NCBI GenBank assembly: GCA_947306475.1 | Contig: CAMZGS010000002.1 | Coordinates: 1 to 64,000 of the forward strand | Source: an uncultured Comamonas sp. | GTDB taxonomy: Bacteria > Pseudomonadota > Gammaproteobacteria > Burkholderiales > Burkholderiaceae_C | Reading direction: 5' to 3' | DNA: 64,000 bases | In this document: positions 55,888 through 64,000 of the stretch, one piece after another | How the letters are laid out: every line of letters begins with the position of its first letter | Numbering within the stretch: position 1 is the first letter of the stretch | Notes under the pieces: model-generated | What the model saw: only the letters and a program-made list of their open reading frames with translations | The model's database searches: none | What the model was told of the DNA's origin: nothing | Program-made: the position numbers and the translations under genes

Positions 55888-56131
55888 GGTGTTACCTCTT
55901 GTTGAAATAGCAGGCTTGAACGCTGGATGCGAGAGAGCCTGACACGACTATCCACCTCTTGCAAAAGCACAGTGCTGGGTGGTGACAAATATTCACGTGG
56001 TGTGTGAAATATTTAAAAATCCCTTGCAGACAAAGCGCCAAGTGCTCCATTAATTATAGTTTTCAGGATGCATGCAGGGACTGGGGGTTACGCGAACCTG
56101 ATAGCAACCACCGCGTGCCTGCAGGCACCAT
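55888..56131. other. Intergenic region upstream of fdnG
   Basis: About 240 bases without a gene. It is AT-rich around 55985-56065 (caaatattcacgtgg, atatttaaaaatccc, attaattatag) and should contain the fdnG promoter. The segment caaagcgccaagtgctcc...tatagtttt at 56030-56067 resembles half of the dispersed repeat. I see no convincing FNR or Nar box. Confidence 0.55.
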
Positions 56132-56158
56132 AAAAAAACCCGCAGCGCGCTGCGGGTG
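56132..56158 (-). terminator. Terminator of fabI
   Basis: On the minus strand acccgcagcg and cgctgcgggt form a perfect 10-bp stem, with a short loop of the palindrome's centre, followed by ttttttta. It lies 25 bases past the fabI stop. Confidence 0.92.
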
Positions 56159-56182
56159 TGGATCAAGGGACGAGGGGGATTG

Positions 56183-56983
56183 TCACACTTGATCGCTGCT
56201 CAGTCCCGCAGTCTGGCTGAAGCCGCCATCCACATAGGTGATTTCGGCGGTCACGCCTGCTGCCAGGTCGGAGAGCAGGAAGGCAGCGACGTTGCCCACG
56301 TCCTCAATGGTGACGTTGCGGCGCAGCGGCGCAGCATCGGCAATGCGCGAGAGCAGCTTGCCAAAGTCCTTGATGCCGCTGGCAGCCAGCGTCTTGATGG
56401 GGCCGGCAGAGATGCCGTTGACGCGGATGCTGCGGCCATCTTCGGTGCGGCCCACGGCTTCTGCCAGGTAGCGCACGGAGGCTTCCAGCGATGCCTTGGC
56501 CAGGCCCATGGTGTTGTAGTTGGGGATGGCGCGCAGCGCACCCAGGTAGGACAGGGTCAGCAGTGCCGAGCGGTCGTTCAGGTAGGGCAGGGCCGCCTTG
56601 GCCATGGCCGGGAAGCTGTAGGCGCTGATGTCGTGCGCGATGCGGAAGTTCTCGCGCGTCATGCCGTCCAGGAAGTTGCCCGCAATGGCATCGCGCGGCG
56701 CAAAGCCGATGCTGTGCACAAAACCGTCGAACTTGCCCCAGGCAGCGCCCAGGTCGGTGAACAGTTTTTCGATCTGGGCATCGTCGGCCACGTCGCAGTC
56801 GAAGACCAGTTTGGAGTCGAACTCGGCAGCAAACTCGGTGATGCGGTCTTTGAAGCGCTCACCCACGTAGCTGAAGGCCAGTTCAGCGCCTTGCTGGCGG
56901 CAGGCCTTGGCAATGCCGTAGGCAATCGAGCGGTTGGACAGTACGCCGGTGATCAAGAGTTTTTTGCCGGTCAGAAAACCCAT
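56183..56983 (-). CDS. fabI: Enoyl-[acyl-carrier-protein] reductase (NADH) FabI
   Basis: A 266-aa SDR-fold enzyme for the last step of fatty-acid elongation, reducing enoyl-ACP with NADH. The N-terminal [21 protein letters not shown] is the FabI nucleotide-binding motif. [10 protein letters not shown] and [10 protein letters not shown] hold the catalytic Tyr and Lys (Y-x6-K). [15 protein letters not shown] follows. GAGGAG lies 8 bases before the ATG, an optimal site that settles the start. Divergent from the yejA-like gene across 87 bases. Has its own strong terminator. Confidence 0.96.
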   Translation of the reverse strand: MGFLTGKKLLITGVLSNRSIAYGIAKACRQQGAELAFSYVGERFKDRITEFAAEFDSKLVFDCDVADDAQIEKLFTDLGAAWGKFDGFVHSIGFAPRDAIAGNFLDGMTRENFRIAHDISAYSFPAMAKAALPYLNDRSALLTLSYLGALRAIPNYNTMGLAKASLEASVRYLAEAVGRTEDGRSIRVNGISAGPIKTLAASGIKDFGKLLSRIADAAPLRRNVTIEDVGNVAAFLLSDLAAGVTAEITYVDGGFSQTAGLSSDQV

Positions 56984-57070
56984 GGTGCATCTCCTCAAGG
57001 GGCTGGAAAACAGGAAAGCCGGGCGCTGGCAACAAGCGGCCACGCCCGGGTGCTGGGGCAGAATTGTCGC

Positions 57071-58879
57071 ATGCGCACCCAACTGAAAATCTGGCCCCTG
57101 GTGGCCGCCTGTTGCCTGGCCGTGGCTCCTTCGGTCTGGGCCGATGCCGCCTATGCCCTGTGGGGCACGCCCAAATACCCTGCAGGTTTTGCCCATTTTG
57201 ACTACGTCAATCCGCAGGCCCCCAAAGGCGGCACGCTGCGCCTGGTGAGCAGCTTTCGCACCTCGACGTTCGACAAATACAACCCCTTTACCGTCAAGGG
57301 CAGCGCACCGGCGTATCTGGCAACGCTGATGTTCGACAGTCTGCTGGCGGGCAGCATGGATGAGACGGCCACAGGCTACGGTCTGCTGGCCGAGGATGTG
57401 CAGGTGGCACCCGATCGTCTCTCGGTCACCTTCCGGCTGCGGCCCCAGGCGCGCTTTCACAACGGCGATCCGGTGCTGGCCGAGGATGTGAAGCACAGCT
57501 TTGACACGCTGGTCGGGCCGCACACCGCGCCGGGCTACAAGACCCTGCTCATTGATGTGGCCGGGGTGGACGTGCTGGATGCCCGCACGGTGCGCTTTCG
57601 CTTCAAGGTACCCAACCGGGAGTTACCTCTGACGGTGGGCAGCCTGCCCATCTTCAGCCGTGCCTGGGGGGCAGGCCTGCCATTCGATCAGGTGGTGATG
57701 CAGGAGCCCATTGGCAGCGGGCCGTATCGCATTGGCTCGGTGCGTTTTGGCAAGGACATCACCTATGTGCGCGATCCCAACTACTGGGCCAGGGACTTGC
57801 CGGTGCGCGTGGGGACGTACAACTTCGAGCGCATCGAAGTCAGGATTTACCAGGACAACACAGCCAGGTTGGAAGCACTCAAGGCAGGTGAATTTGATGT
57901 GATGCGTTTTTTCAGTGCCGGAGACTGGGCGCGGCGCCTGTTTGGCAAGAAATTCACCACGGGTGAGTTGGTCAAGGGGGAGTTTGAACACCAGTTGCCT
58001 ACCGGCTTTCAAAGCTACGTGCTCAATACGCGCCGCCCGTTTCTGCAGGACGTGCGCGTGCGTCAGGCGCTGGGTCTGGCGCTGGACTATGAATGGATGA
58101 ATCGCCAGATGTTCTATGGCGCCTACCGGCGCGTGAACGGCATCTTCGGGCACACCCCGTGTGAGACCACGGGCCTGCCCAGCGCCCAGGAGCGCGCCCT
58201 GCTGGCGCCGTACGCTCAGGATCTGCCGCCCGGCACGCTCGGGCCGATGACGGTGCCGCCCAGCACCCAGCCACCATCGAGCCTGCGTGACAACCTGCGC
58301 CAGGCACGTGCCCTGCTGGAGGAAGCCGGCTGGATGGTGCAGGACGGGGTGTTGCGCAATGCCCAGGGGCAGGCGCTGGAGCTGGAGTATCTGGATAGTG
58401 GCAGTGCGGGCCAGCGGGTGGTGGCGCCCTGGCAGCGCAATCTGCAAAAACTGGGCATCACCCTGCGCTTTCGTGCAGTGGACTTTGCCCTGTACCAGCA
58501 GCGTCTGCAGAAGTTCGACTTTGACATCACCAGCATCGCCTACCAGGGCAGCAACAACCCTGGGCAGGAGCTGGCCGATCTGTTTGGCAGCCAGGCCGCC
58601 GATCAGGAGGATTCCGGCAACTTCCCAGGCGTGAAAAATCCGGCGGTCGATGCCATGATTGAGCGCATCGTCTCGGCCAACACCCAGCAGGAGCTGCTGC
58701 CGGCCTGTCACGCGCTGGAGCGCGTCATTGCGCACGGGCACTACCTCATTCCCCAGTGGTACTCCAGCACACACCGCATGGCCTACAACGCCTGGAACCT
58801 GGCCGTGCCCAGCGTGCTGCCACCGTATGCCCCGGGGGAGGAATGGGTGATGCAGACTTGGTGGTCTAAAAAACCATAG
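57071..58879 (+). CDS. YejA-like ABC-transporter peptide-binding protein (family 5)
   Basis: A 602-aa exported solute-binding protein. A signal peptide ([26 protein letters not shown]) precedes the mature protein. SBP family 5 landmarks are [33 protein letters not shown] and [31 protein letters not shown]. Later [20 protein letters not shown] is typical of YejA, which binds oligopeptides including microcin C in enterobacteria. The permease and ATPase genes (yejBEF) are not next to it in this window. The stop TAG falls within the dispersed repeat. Confidence 0.9.
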   Translation: MRTQLKIWPLVAACCLAVAPSVWADAAYALWGTPKYPAGFAHFDYVNPQAPKGGTLRLVSSFRTSTFDKYNPFTVKGSAPAYLATLMFDSLLAGSMDETATGYGLLAEDVQVAPDRLSVTFRLRPQARFHNGDPVLAEDVKHSFDTLVGPHTAPGYKTLLIDVAGVDVLDARTVRFRFKVPNRELPLTVGSLPIFSRAWGAGLPFDQVVMQEPIGSGPYRIGSVRFGKDITYVRDPNYWARDLPVRVGTYNFERIEVRIYQDNTARLEALKAGEFDVMRFFSAGDWARRLFGKKFTTGELVKGEFEHQLPTGFQSYVLNTRRPFLQDVRVRQALGLALDYEWMNRQMFYGAYRRVNGIFGHTPCETTGLPSAQERALLAPYAQDLPPGTLGPMTVPPSTQPPSSLRDNLRQARALLEEAGWMVQDGVLRNAQGQALELEYLDSGSAGQRVVAPWQRNLQKLGITLRFRAVDFALYQQRLQKFDFDITSIAYQGSNNPGQELADLFGSQAADQEDSGNFPGVKNPAVDAMIERIVSANTQQELLPACHALERVIAHGHYLIPQWYSSTHRMAYNAWNLAVPSVLPPYAPGEEWVMQTWWSKKP

Positions 58880-58972
58880 CTGGAGGCGCTTTATCCATGC
58901 GGTCTAGAGCCTAAATACCTATAAAACATAGGTAAAAAAATACGGCTTCTTTGGACCAAGCGCCTAGCAGCA
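58866..58972. repeat. Dispersed intergenic palindromic repeat, copy 8
   Basis: The left arm aaaaaaccatagctggaggcgct and right arm accaagcgcctagcagcaggg enclose about 50 bases with the hairpin aatacctataaaacataggta. The TAG in cATAGct is the stop of the peptide-binding protein gene, as in copy 2. The SWIM gene begins 46 bases beyond. Confidence 0.8.
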
Positions 58973-59018
58973 GGGGGTAGAGTGGAGCGAGGGATGAACT
59001 ATCAAACTCCAATTTCCC

Positions 59019-60389
59019 ATGCAAATTACTGCTGAATCCGTGCTTGCTTTGGCACCCGATGCTGCTTCGGCCAAGGCAGCCAATGGATTGACCAAACTGA
59101 GCAATTGGCCTGTGTTGGGCGCCAACGAGGCGGCAGTATGGGGCGAGTGCGAAGGCAGCAGCCGCTATCGCACGCAGGTGGATTTGTCGGGACCTTCGTT
59201 CAAGTGCTCTTGTCCCAGTCGCAAATTTCCCTGCAAGCATGGTCTTGCTTTGCTGATGCTGTGGGCCAAAGACCCCGGACAGTTTCAGCAAGGCGAGGCG
59301 CCCCGTTGGGTCAGTGAATGGCTGCAGTCGCGTATGCAGCGCAGCCAGGAAAAAGAAGCCAAGCAGCGCGAGAAGGCCGAGCAAAAGGCAGCACAAAAGG
59401 CCGCCAATCCCCAATCTGAAGAAAGTGCCCAAAAGAGTGAGCAAAAGCGCTGGGCACGCATTGAAAAAGGCGTCTTGGAGCTGCAGCAGTGGCTCACAGA
59501 CCAGATCGCCCAGGGTTTGGGGCATCTGGGCGAGGGCAGCCGCGCTGCTTGGGAGAGCATGGCGGCGCGTTTGGTGGATGCCCAGGCGCCGGGCTTGGCA
59601 GCGCGCCTGCGCTACGCCGCTGAGGCTGTGCTCGATGGCCCCAATTGGCCTGAAAACGTGCTGCGCCGCCTAGGTCTGCTGCAGCTGGTCTGCGATGCCG
59701 TGGCCCAGCGAGCTGCCTTGGATGCCCGCGCTCAGGCCGATTTGCGCGCACTGCTGGGCTGGCCCTTGGACAAAGACAGCGTTTTGGCCCAAGCGCCACC
59801 AATCAGCGATGAGTGGTTGGTGTTGGGCGTGATACAGGAAGAGCGCGAGAACCGCTTGCTCGAGCGACGTGTGTGGCTGCATGGCCGCCATACCGGACTG
59901 CGCGCCTTTTTACTCGACCACACTTTTGCCGGGCGCTTGTTTGAGAGCAATTGGGTGGCACTCAGTACGGTGCAAGCGAACTTGGTCTTTTACCCCAGCG
60001 CAGCACCACTGCGTGCGCTGGTGGTGCACAGCCAAATTGGTGCTTCGCCTTCGCAAGTCCAGCAGCACTGGCCAGACAGCACCACCGCAGAGCACGAATG
60101 GCAGCAGATTGCACAACGTGTTGCCGCCAATCCATGGAGCCACTTGCACCCTGTGCGCTGCTGCGATGCCACGCTGCTGTGCGACGCGCAGGCTGGGGGC
60201 GTGGCTTTTCGCCTGCAATGGGACGACATGGTTTTACCGCTGCAATTGCACCCCAGCGACGGCTGGGCGTTGCTGGCGTTAAGCGGCGGCCAGCCCTTGC
60301 ATATTCAGGGTGAATGGGATGGCAATAGCTTGCGCCCACTGACTGCTATGGGTGCTGAAGGTATTTGGATTTGGACCCCCCGCGTATGA
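59019..60389 (+). CDS. SWIM zinc-finger protein, first gene of the AAA/DUF5682 cluster
   Basis: A 456-aa protein. The N-terminal 80 residues carry a SWIM domain with its zinc ligands Cys63, Cys65, Cys72 and His74 (CSCPSRKFPCKH). SWIM fingers bind nucleic acid or protein. A Lys/Glu/Ala-rich charged helix (about 110-150) follows. The C-terminal two thirds look helical, then beta-rich (WLVLGVIQEERENRLLERRVWL, LRALVVHSQIG), without a known motif. Use of non-preferred codons such as TTG is higher than in the AAA gene downstream. Its stop overlaps the next start (ATGA). I infer a substrate- or DNA-recognition role in the cluster. Confidence 0.8.
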   Translation: MQITAESVLALAPDAASAKAANGLTKLSNWPVLGANEAAVWGECEGSSRYRTQVDLSGPSFKCSCPSRKFPCKHGLALLMLWAKDPGQFQQGEAPRWVSEWLQSRMQRSQEKEAKQREKAEQKAAQKAANPQSEESAQKSEQKRWARIEKGVLELQQWLTDQIAQGLGHLGEGSRAAWESMAARLVDAQAPGLAARLRYAAEAVLDGPNWPENVLRRLGLLQLVCDAVAQRAALDARAQADLRALLGWPLDKDSVLAQAPPISDEWLVLGVIQEERENRLLERRVWLHGRHTGLRAFLLDHTFAGRLFESNWVALSTVQANLVFYPSAAPLRALVVHSQIGASPSQVQQHWPDSTTAEHEWQQIAQRVAANPWSHLHPVRCCDATLLCDAQAGGVAFRLQWDDMVLPLQLHPSDGWALLALSGGQPLHIQGEWDGNSLRPLTAMGAEGIWIWTPRV

Positions 60390-61984
60390 GTATTTTGCAC
60401 GCCCATACTCTTTGGAAAAGCCTACTGCCTGCCGCCATGGTGGGTACCGACAAAAAACCGTTGGAGCTGCCTGCCTGCGCAGGTGCGGTAGGCGACTTGT
60501 TGGCACAGTTGCCAGCGCGCGCCAGCACTCCGGCGCAGGCACTGCTGCAGGCAGCGGGTGTGCTCACGGTGTGTGAGCGCGCAGGCCAACGCCCTGTTGG
60601 TCAAATAGGTAGCAGTGCGCACGGCACAGCCCCTGCCGAGAGCAGCCAAGTGGTGCTGCAGCACAGCGCGTTGATCGATACCTTGCGCTGGCTGCTCAGT
60701 GATGCGCCGCTGCGCTTGCAAATCGAAGGCTTGCAGCAGGTGGCGGCGCGTGGCTGGTGTTTGCCCAATAGTTTGCTGCCCTTGGCTTTGGACAGCGGCG
60801 CGCGCTCTAGCATGCTGCGCCCTGCTGTCGTGGCGGTGCTGGGCGAGCGCGGCCGCTGGCTGGCGCGCCACCACAGTGCTTGGCGCTATGCCGTCGCCTC
60901 GGCAGAGACGGTGTCTGTGGAGCAGCGCTGGCAGGAGGGCTCTTTGGCTCAACGTGTACAAATCCTGCGCGAGGAGCGCAGGATTGCCCCGGCAGCGGCA
61001 CGAGAGCGTTTGCAGGCGGCCTTACCGGACTTGCCAGCCAAAGAGCGGCTTGAACTACTGGCCGAGCTGAAAGCAGGCCTGTCGGACGACGATGAGCCAT
61101 TGCTCGCTGCTCTGGCGCAGAAGGACAGGGGGCAGGAAGTACGTGATTTGGCGCGTAGTCTGTTGGTGCAGTTGCCACAAAGTGCCGCGACCCAAGCGGC
61201 TGTGGCGCGCCTGCAAGCCTGTCTGCATGTATCAGGGACACCAAGTCGCTGGCAGATTGAACCGCCACAGGCCGTGGACCCAGGTTGGGAAGAGCGCGGC
61301 ACCGAAAGCTCGCGTACCAAGCAGGAAGGCCTGGGTGAGCGCGCCATATGGCTGTACCGGGTGGTGCGCAGCGTGCCTTTGGCGTGGTGGCAGCAGTACA
61401 CCGGCATGGACCCTAAGGCCTTGTTGGAGTGGGCACGCCAGGGCGATTGGCAGGAGGCGCTGGTGCGTGCCTGGTGGGCTGTGCTGCGCGTGGCCCCTGA
61501 TGCTCAGTGGTGCCATGCGCTGCTGCAGCACTGGCCGGGCAGGGCTTTGCCCGACCAACCGGCAGCGGTGCTGGCGCTGCTGCCCACAGCACAGCGCGAG
61601 CCGTATTGGATGCAGACCCTGCAGCACATCGATGCAGCCAAAGCGCGCAGTTTCAATGATGTGGCCCAGCAGGTGCTGCACGCCTGTGCGCCGGGTGAGC
61701 ATGTCTCACCCGCTTTGTCGCAACTGCTGCTGCAAAAGCTGCTGCTGGCGCATCGCCGCGGATACTTGCTTTTCTCTGTCGATGAGCTGTGCTGTGTGCT
61801 GCATCCGACGTTGCTGCCGCTGCTGCGTGATGCAGAGGCACTGGATCGCCTGGTGCCGCCGCTGTCGGTGCCGGAGGCGGTATCGGACAAGCCTTTGATC
61901 TACTCGCTGGACAAGGTGCTGGGCCGTAGCCAGCAAGTCATTGCTGCCCGCTGTGTCTTGGAGCAGTTGCCCGCGGCCAGATAG
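60386..61984 (+). CDS. DUF5691-family protein
   Basis: A 532-aa soluble protein of the DUF5691 family, which is built from helical repeats. Landmarks are WKSLLPAAMVGTDKKPLELP at the start, LPNSLLPLALDSGARSSMLRPAVVAVLGERGRWLARH in the first third, and ALLEWARQGDWQEALVRAWWAVLRVAPDAQW in the second half, followed by many short helices. HEAT-like repeats suggest a scaffold or adaptor. The start at 60386 overlaps the SWIM gene's stop by four bases, which means coupled translation. Homologues are known to me only from neighbourhoods with a MoxR ATPase and DUF5682. No catalytic residues can be named. Confidence 0.75.
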   Translation: MSILHAHTLWKSLLPAAMVGTDKKPLELPACAGAVGDLLAQLPARASTPAQALLQAAGVLTVCERAGQRPVGQIGSSAHGTAPAESSQVVLQHSALIDTLRWLLSDAPLRLQIEGLQQVAARGWCLPNSLLPLALDSGARSSMLRPAVVAVLGERGRWLARHHSAWRYAVASAETVSVEQRWQEGSLAQRVQILREERRIAPAAARERLQAALPDLPAKERLELLAELKAGLSDDDEPLLAALAQKDRGQEVRDLARSLLVQLPQSAATQAAVARLQACLHVSGTPSRWQIEPPQAVDPGWEERGTESSRTKQEGLGERAIWLYRVVRSVPLAWWQQYTGMDPKALLEWARQGDWQEALVRAWWAVLRVAPDAQWCHALLQHWPGRALPDQPAAVLALLPTAQREPYWMQTLQHIDAAKARSFNDVAQQVLHACAPGEHVSPALSQLLLQKLLLAHRRGYLLFSVDELCCVLHPTLLPLLRDAEALDRLVPPLSVPEAVSDKPLIYSLDKVLGRSQQVIAARCVLEQLPAAR

Positions 61985-62052
61985 GTACGCATGCCGCATT
62001 TCCCCATTTTTTTTTCTTGCCCCTTGGAATTTGTCGCTTCCGAAAGATTGTC

Positions 62053-63138
62053 ATGAGCACCACCGAAGCCTTGCGCCAACACGCCGAACACCAATTTGCC
62101 CAAGAGCTCGATGAGCTGCAAAAGGCCGACACCCATGCCCGCCCAGCCAATTGGCGGCTCTCGCCCTGGGCAGTGGTCACTTACCTGATGGGCGGCAAGC
62201 TCGACAACGGTTTTGAGGTCAGCGCCAAATACATTGGCAGTCGGCGTTTGATGGAAATTGCCGTGGCCACTTTGGCCACCGACCGCGCCCTGCTGCTGTA
62301 CGGCGTGCCCGGCACGGCCAAGTCCTGGGTGTCGGAGCACCTGGCAGCGGCCATCAGCGGCGACTCCACCTTGCTGATCCAGGGCACGGCCGGCACCAGT
62401 GAGGAGCAGCTGCGCTACGGCTGGAACTACGCCCAGCTGCTGGCGCATGGCCCCTCAGAAAAAGCCCTGGTGCCCAGCCCGCTGATGCATGCCATGAAGA
62501 ACGGCAGGATCGCCCGCGTCGAAGAGCTCACGCGCATCCCGGCCGACGTGCAGGACACCCTGATTACCGTGCTCTCGGAAAAATCGTTGCCCATTCCCGA
62601 ACTGGGCACACAGGTGCAGGCCACGCGTGGCTTCAGCGTGATTGCCACGGCCAACAACCGCGACAAGGGCGTCAACGAACTCTCCGCTGCGCTCAAGCGC
62701 CGCTTCAACACCGTGGTGCTGCCCGTGCCTGCCACCGAGGAGGAGGAAGTGGCCATCGTCGTCAAGCGCGTCAGCGAGATGGGCCGGGCGTTGCAACTGC
62801 CCGCCGAGCCGCCTGCGCTCAAGGAAGTGCGCCGCATCGTGCAGATCTTCCGCGAGCTGCGCAGTGGCCGCACCGTGGATGGCAAGACCCAGCTCAAGAC
62901 GCCCAGCTCCTCGCTGTCCACCGCCGAGGCGATTTCCGTCATCAACAACGGCATGGCACTGGCCGGGCACTTTGGCGATGGCGTGCTGCACCCGCACGAC
63001 GTGGCCGCTGGCCTGATTGGCGCCGTGGTCAAGGACCCGGTGCAGGACGCCGTGGTCTGGAAGGAGTACCTGGACATCGTGGTCAAGGAGCGCGAGGACT
63101 GGAAGAGCCTGTACCGCGCCTGCAAGGAACTCGAATAA
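62053..63138 (+). CDS. MoxR-type AAA+ ATPase
   Basis: A 361-aa AAA+ protein. Walker A is GVPGTAKS (84-91), the MoxR form with AKS/T. The Walker B position reads RIARVEEL, in which the usual Asp before the Glu is replaced, though the catalytic Glu remains. Sensor 1 is IATANNRDKGVNELS and the arginine-finger/sensor 2 region is ALKRRFNTVVLP. MoxR ATPases act as chaperones, often together with a von Willebrand factor A protein that binds metal; such a partner would be expected past the window end. Codon use is strongly biased to preferred codons, unlike the two genes before it. It starts at 62053; the frame is open a further 12 codons upstream. Confidence 0.88.
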   Translation: MSTTEALRQHAEHQFAQELDELQKADTHARPANWRLSPWAVVTYLMGGKLDNGFEVSAKYIGSRRLMEIAVATLATDRALLLYGVPGTAKSWVSEHLAAAISGDSTLLIQGTAGTSEEQLRYGWNYAQLLAHGPSEKALVPSPLMHAMKNGRIARVEELTRIPADVQDTLITVLSEKSLPIPELGTQVQATRGFSVIATANNRDKGVNELSAALKRRFNTVVLPVPATEEEEVAIVVKRVSEMGRALQLPAEPPALKEVRRIVQIFRELRSGRTVDGKTQLKTPSSSLSTAEAISVINNGMALAGHFGDGVLHPHDVAAGLIGAVVKDPVQDAVVWKEYLDIVVKEREDWKSLYRACKELE

Positions 63139-63150
63139 CGGGCCGCTGCC

Positions 63151-64000
63151 GTGAGCAAAGTCCCCGAAGCCCCCAAAGTCCACTACTTCGGCATTCGCCA
63201 CCACGGGCCGGGCTGTGCGCGCAGCCTGGTGCGTGCCTTTGAGCAGTTGCAGCCAGACTGCGTGTTGGTCGAAGGCCCGCCCGAGGCCGAAGGCGTGCTG
63301 CCGGCCCTGCTGTCCGAGCAGATGCAGCCGCCGGTGGCGCTGCTGAGCTACTGCCCCGATGAGCCCAAGTGGGCGGTGTACCACCCGTTTGCTGTGTTCT
63401 CGCCCGAGTGGCAGGCGTTGCGCTGGGCGCTGATGCAGCAGGTGCCGGTGTTCTTCATCGACCTGCCACTGATCCACCAGCTGGCGCAGGCCAAGGCGCG
63501 TGAGGAGGAACAGGCCCAGGCAGAAGCCCAGGATGGCGATGCGGATGCCGAGGCCAGTGCCTCCACCGAGCAGGCCGGGGACACCCCTGCCGAGCCCGGC
63601 TACCGCAGCGATCCCCTGAACTGGCTGGCCCAGGCTGCCGGCTACGCCGACGGCGAAAGCTGGTGGAACCACACCGTGGAAGAGCGTGGCGATGGCGAGG
63701 CGCTGTTTGCCGCCATTGCCGAAGCCATGACCACCCTGCGTGCCGATCTGGGCGAGCAGGCGCAGGAGCCCTGCCCCTACCGTGCCCGCCGCGAGCAGCT
63801 GCGCGAGGCCTACATGCGCCAGCGCATCCGCGAGGCCGTGAAAAAAGGCTACGAGCGCATTGCCGTGGTCTGTGGTGCCTGGCACCTGGGTGGTCTGCAA
63901 GCCAAGGTCAAGGCCAGCGCCGACAGCGCCTTGCTCAAGGGCCTGCCCAAGCTCAAGGTGCAATCGACGTGGGTGCCCTGGACCTACCGCCACCTCACGC
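63151..64000 (+). CDS. DUF5682-family protein, truncated by the window end
   Basis: A GTG start 12 bases after the AAA gene opens a frame that continues past base 64000 (283 codons visible). Landmarks of the DUF5682 family are YFGIRHHGPGCARSLVRAFEQLQPDCVLVEGPPEAE at the N-terminus, an Asp/Glu-rich insertion near residue 125-150, NWLAQAAGYADGESWWNHTVEE and CGAWHLGGLQAK. The conserved HHGPG and EGPPE motifs suggest a metal-binding or hydrolytic core like the ChaN/TraB/EreA superfamily, whose members share the EG-x-H arrangement; this is inference. Only the 3' part is missing. Confidence 0.85.
   Translation, partial: MSKVPEAPKVHYFGIRHHGPGCARSLVRAFEQLQPDCVLVEGPPEAEGVLPALLSEQMQPPVALLSYCPDEPKWAVYHPFAVFSPEWQALRWALMQQVPVFFIDLPLIHQLAQAKAREEEQAQAEAQDGDADAEASASTEQAGDTPAEPGYRSDPLNWLAQAAGYADGESWWNHTVEERGDGEALFAAIAEAMTTLRADLGEQAQEPCPYRARREQLREAYMRQRIREAVKKGYERIAVVCGAWHLGGLQAKVKASADSALLKGLPKLKVQSTWVPWTYRHLT

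Noticed and set aside
56024-56041. Sigma-54-like -24/-12 promoter (GG-N10-GC) upstream of fdnG
   Set aside because: Spacing fits, but each half has a mismatch and the segment overlaps what looks like half of the dispersed repeat, which explains the ttgcag...gcgcca words equally well.

Overview
The window is GC-rich, densely coded DNA of a betaproteobacterium, most probably a member of the Comamonadaceae (Burkholderiales; Comamonas/Acidovorax-like). The basis is family-level protein resemblance (EttA, PpsR/PpsA, MutS, FabI, the CDP-6-deoxy-glucoseen reductase-like protein) and a dispersed 'atagctgctggcgcttg' intergenic repeat that I remember as common in that family. Species cannot be fixed from sequence reading alone. 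No prophage or CRISPR array is present.

Layout. 1-445: tandem heptamers, a gene-free stretch and tRNA-Arg(TCT). 0.5-9.7 kb: an M14-like lipoprotein that has lost its zinc ligands, RhlE helicase divergent from EttA, a 2Fe-2S flavoreductase, an SDR protein, a DUF4124 protein, and YhhQ behind a preQ1-I-type riboswitch. 9.8-15.7 kb: divergent ppsR/ppsA followed by a DUF4212/sodium:solute symporter pair, suggesting growth on short organic acids. 15.8-28 kb: mostly housekeeping or poorly known genes (FKBP, HxlR-type regulator, DUF5610, ParB-like, DUF72, TrhP/YegQ, zinc-ribbon protein, LipA, AzoR, cytochrome c4, MurI, Hsp15, P1 peptidase). 28-34.3 kb: metal and ion homeostasis (DUF411 protein, small YitT protein, Cd/Zn/Pb P-type ATPase divergent from its MerR regulator across a clear operator, ExoIII, NhaA). 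34.7-37.1 kb: TRAP permease pair without a binding protein. 37.5-38.1 kb: a scar where two truncated genes meet tail to tail, then a membrane-anchored cytochrome. 39-45 kb: small hypothetical, hydrolase, PilZ protein, MutS, PAS-GGDEF cyclase.

45.3-55.9 kb is a nearly complete selenocysteine/formate dehydrogenase island: selC (tRNA-Sec), selB, selA, fdhE and fdnIHG. The catalytic subunit is read through an in-frame UGA at 55297-55299 that is followed at once by a bacterial SECIS-like hairpin. Only selD is missing from the window. Between selC and selB lies debris: a frameshifted IS5-type transposase fragment and a frameshifted Rhs C-terminus ending in the first residues of a phospholipase A2-like tip.

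56-59 kb: FabI divergent from a YejA-like peptide-binding protein. 59-64 kb (cut by the window edge): a four-gene cluster encoding a SWIM zinc-finger protein, a DUF5691 protein, a MoxR-type AAA+ ATPase and a DUF5682 protein. Its biochemical role is, to my knowledge, unestablished, and it is the best candidate here for an undescribed system. A second window-wide feature is a family of at least eight imperfect palindromic intergenic repeats. Several lie so close to genes that they supply the stop codon or encode the last residues.
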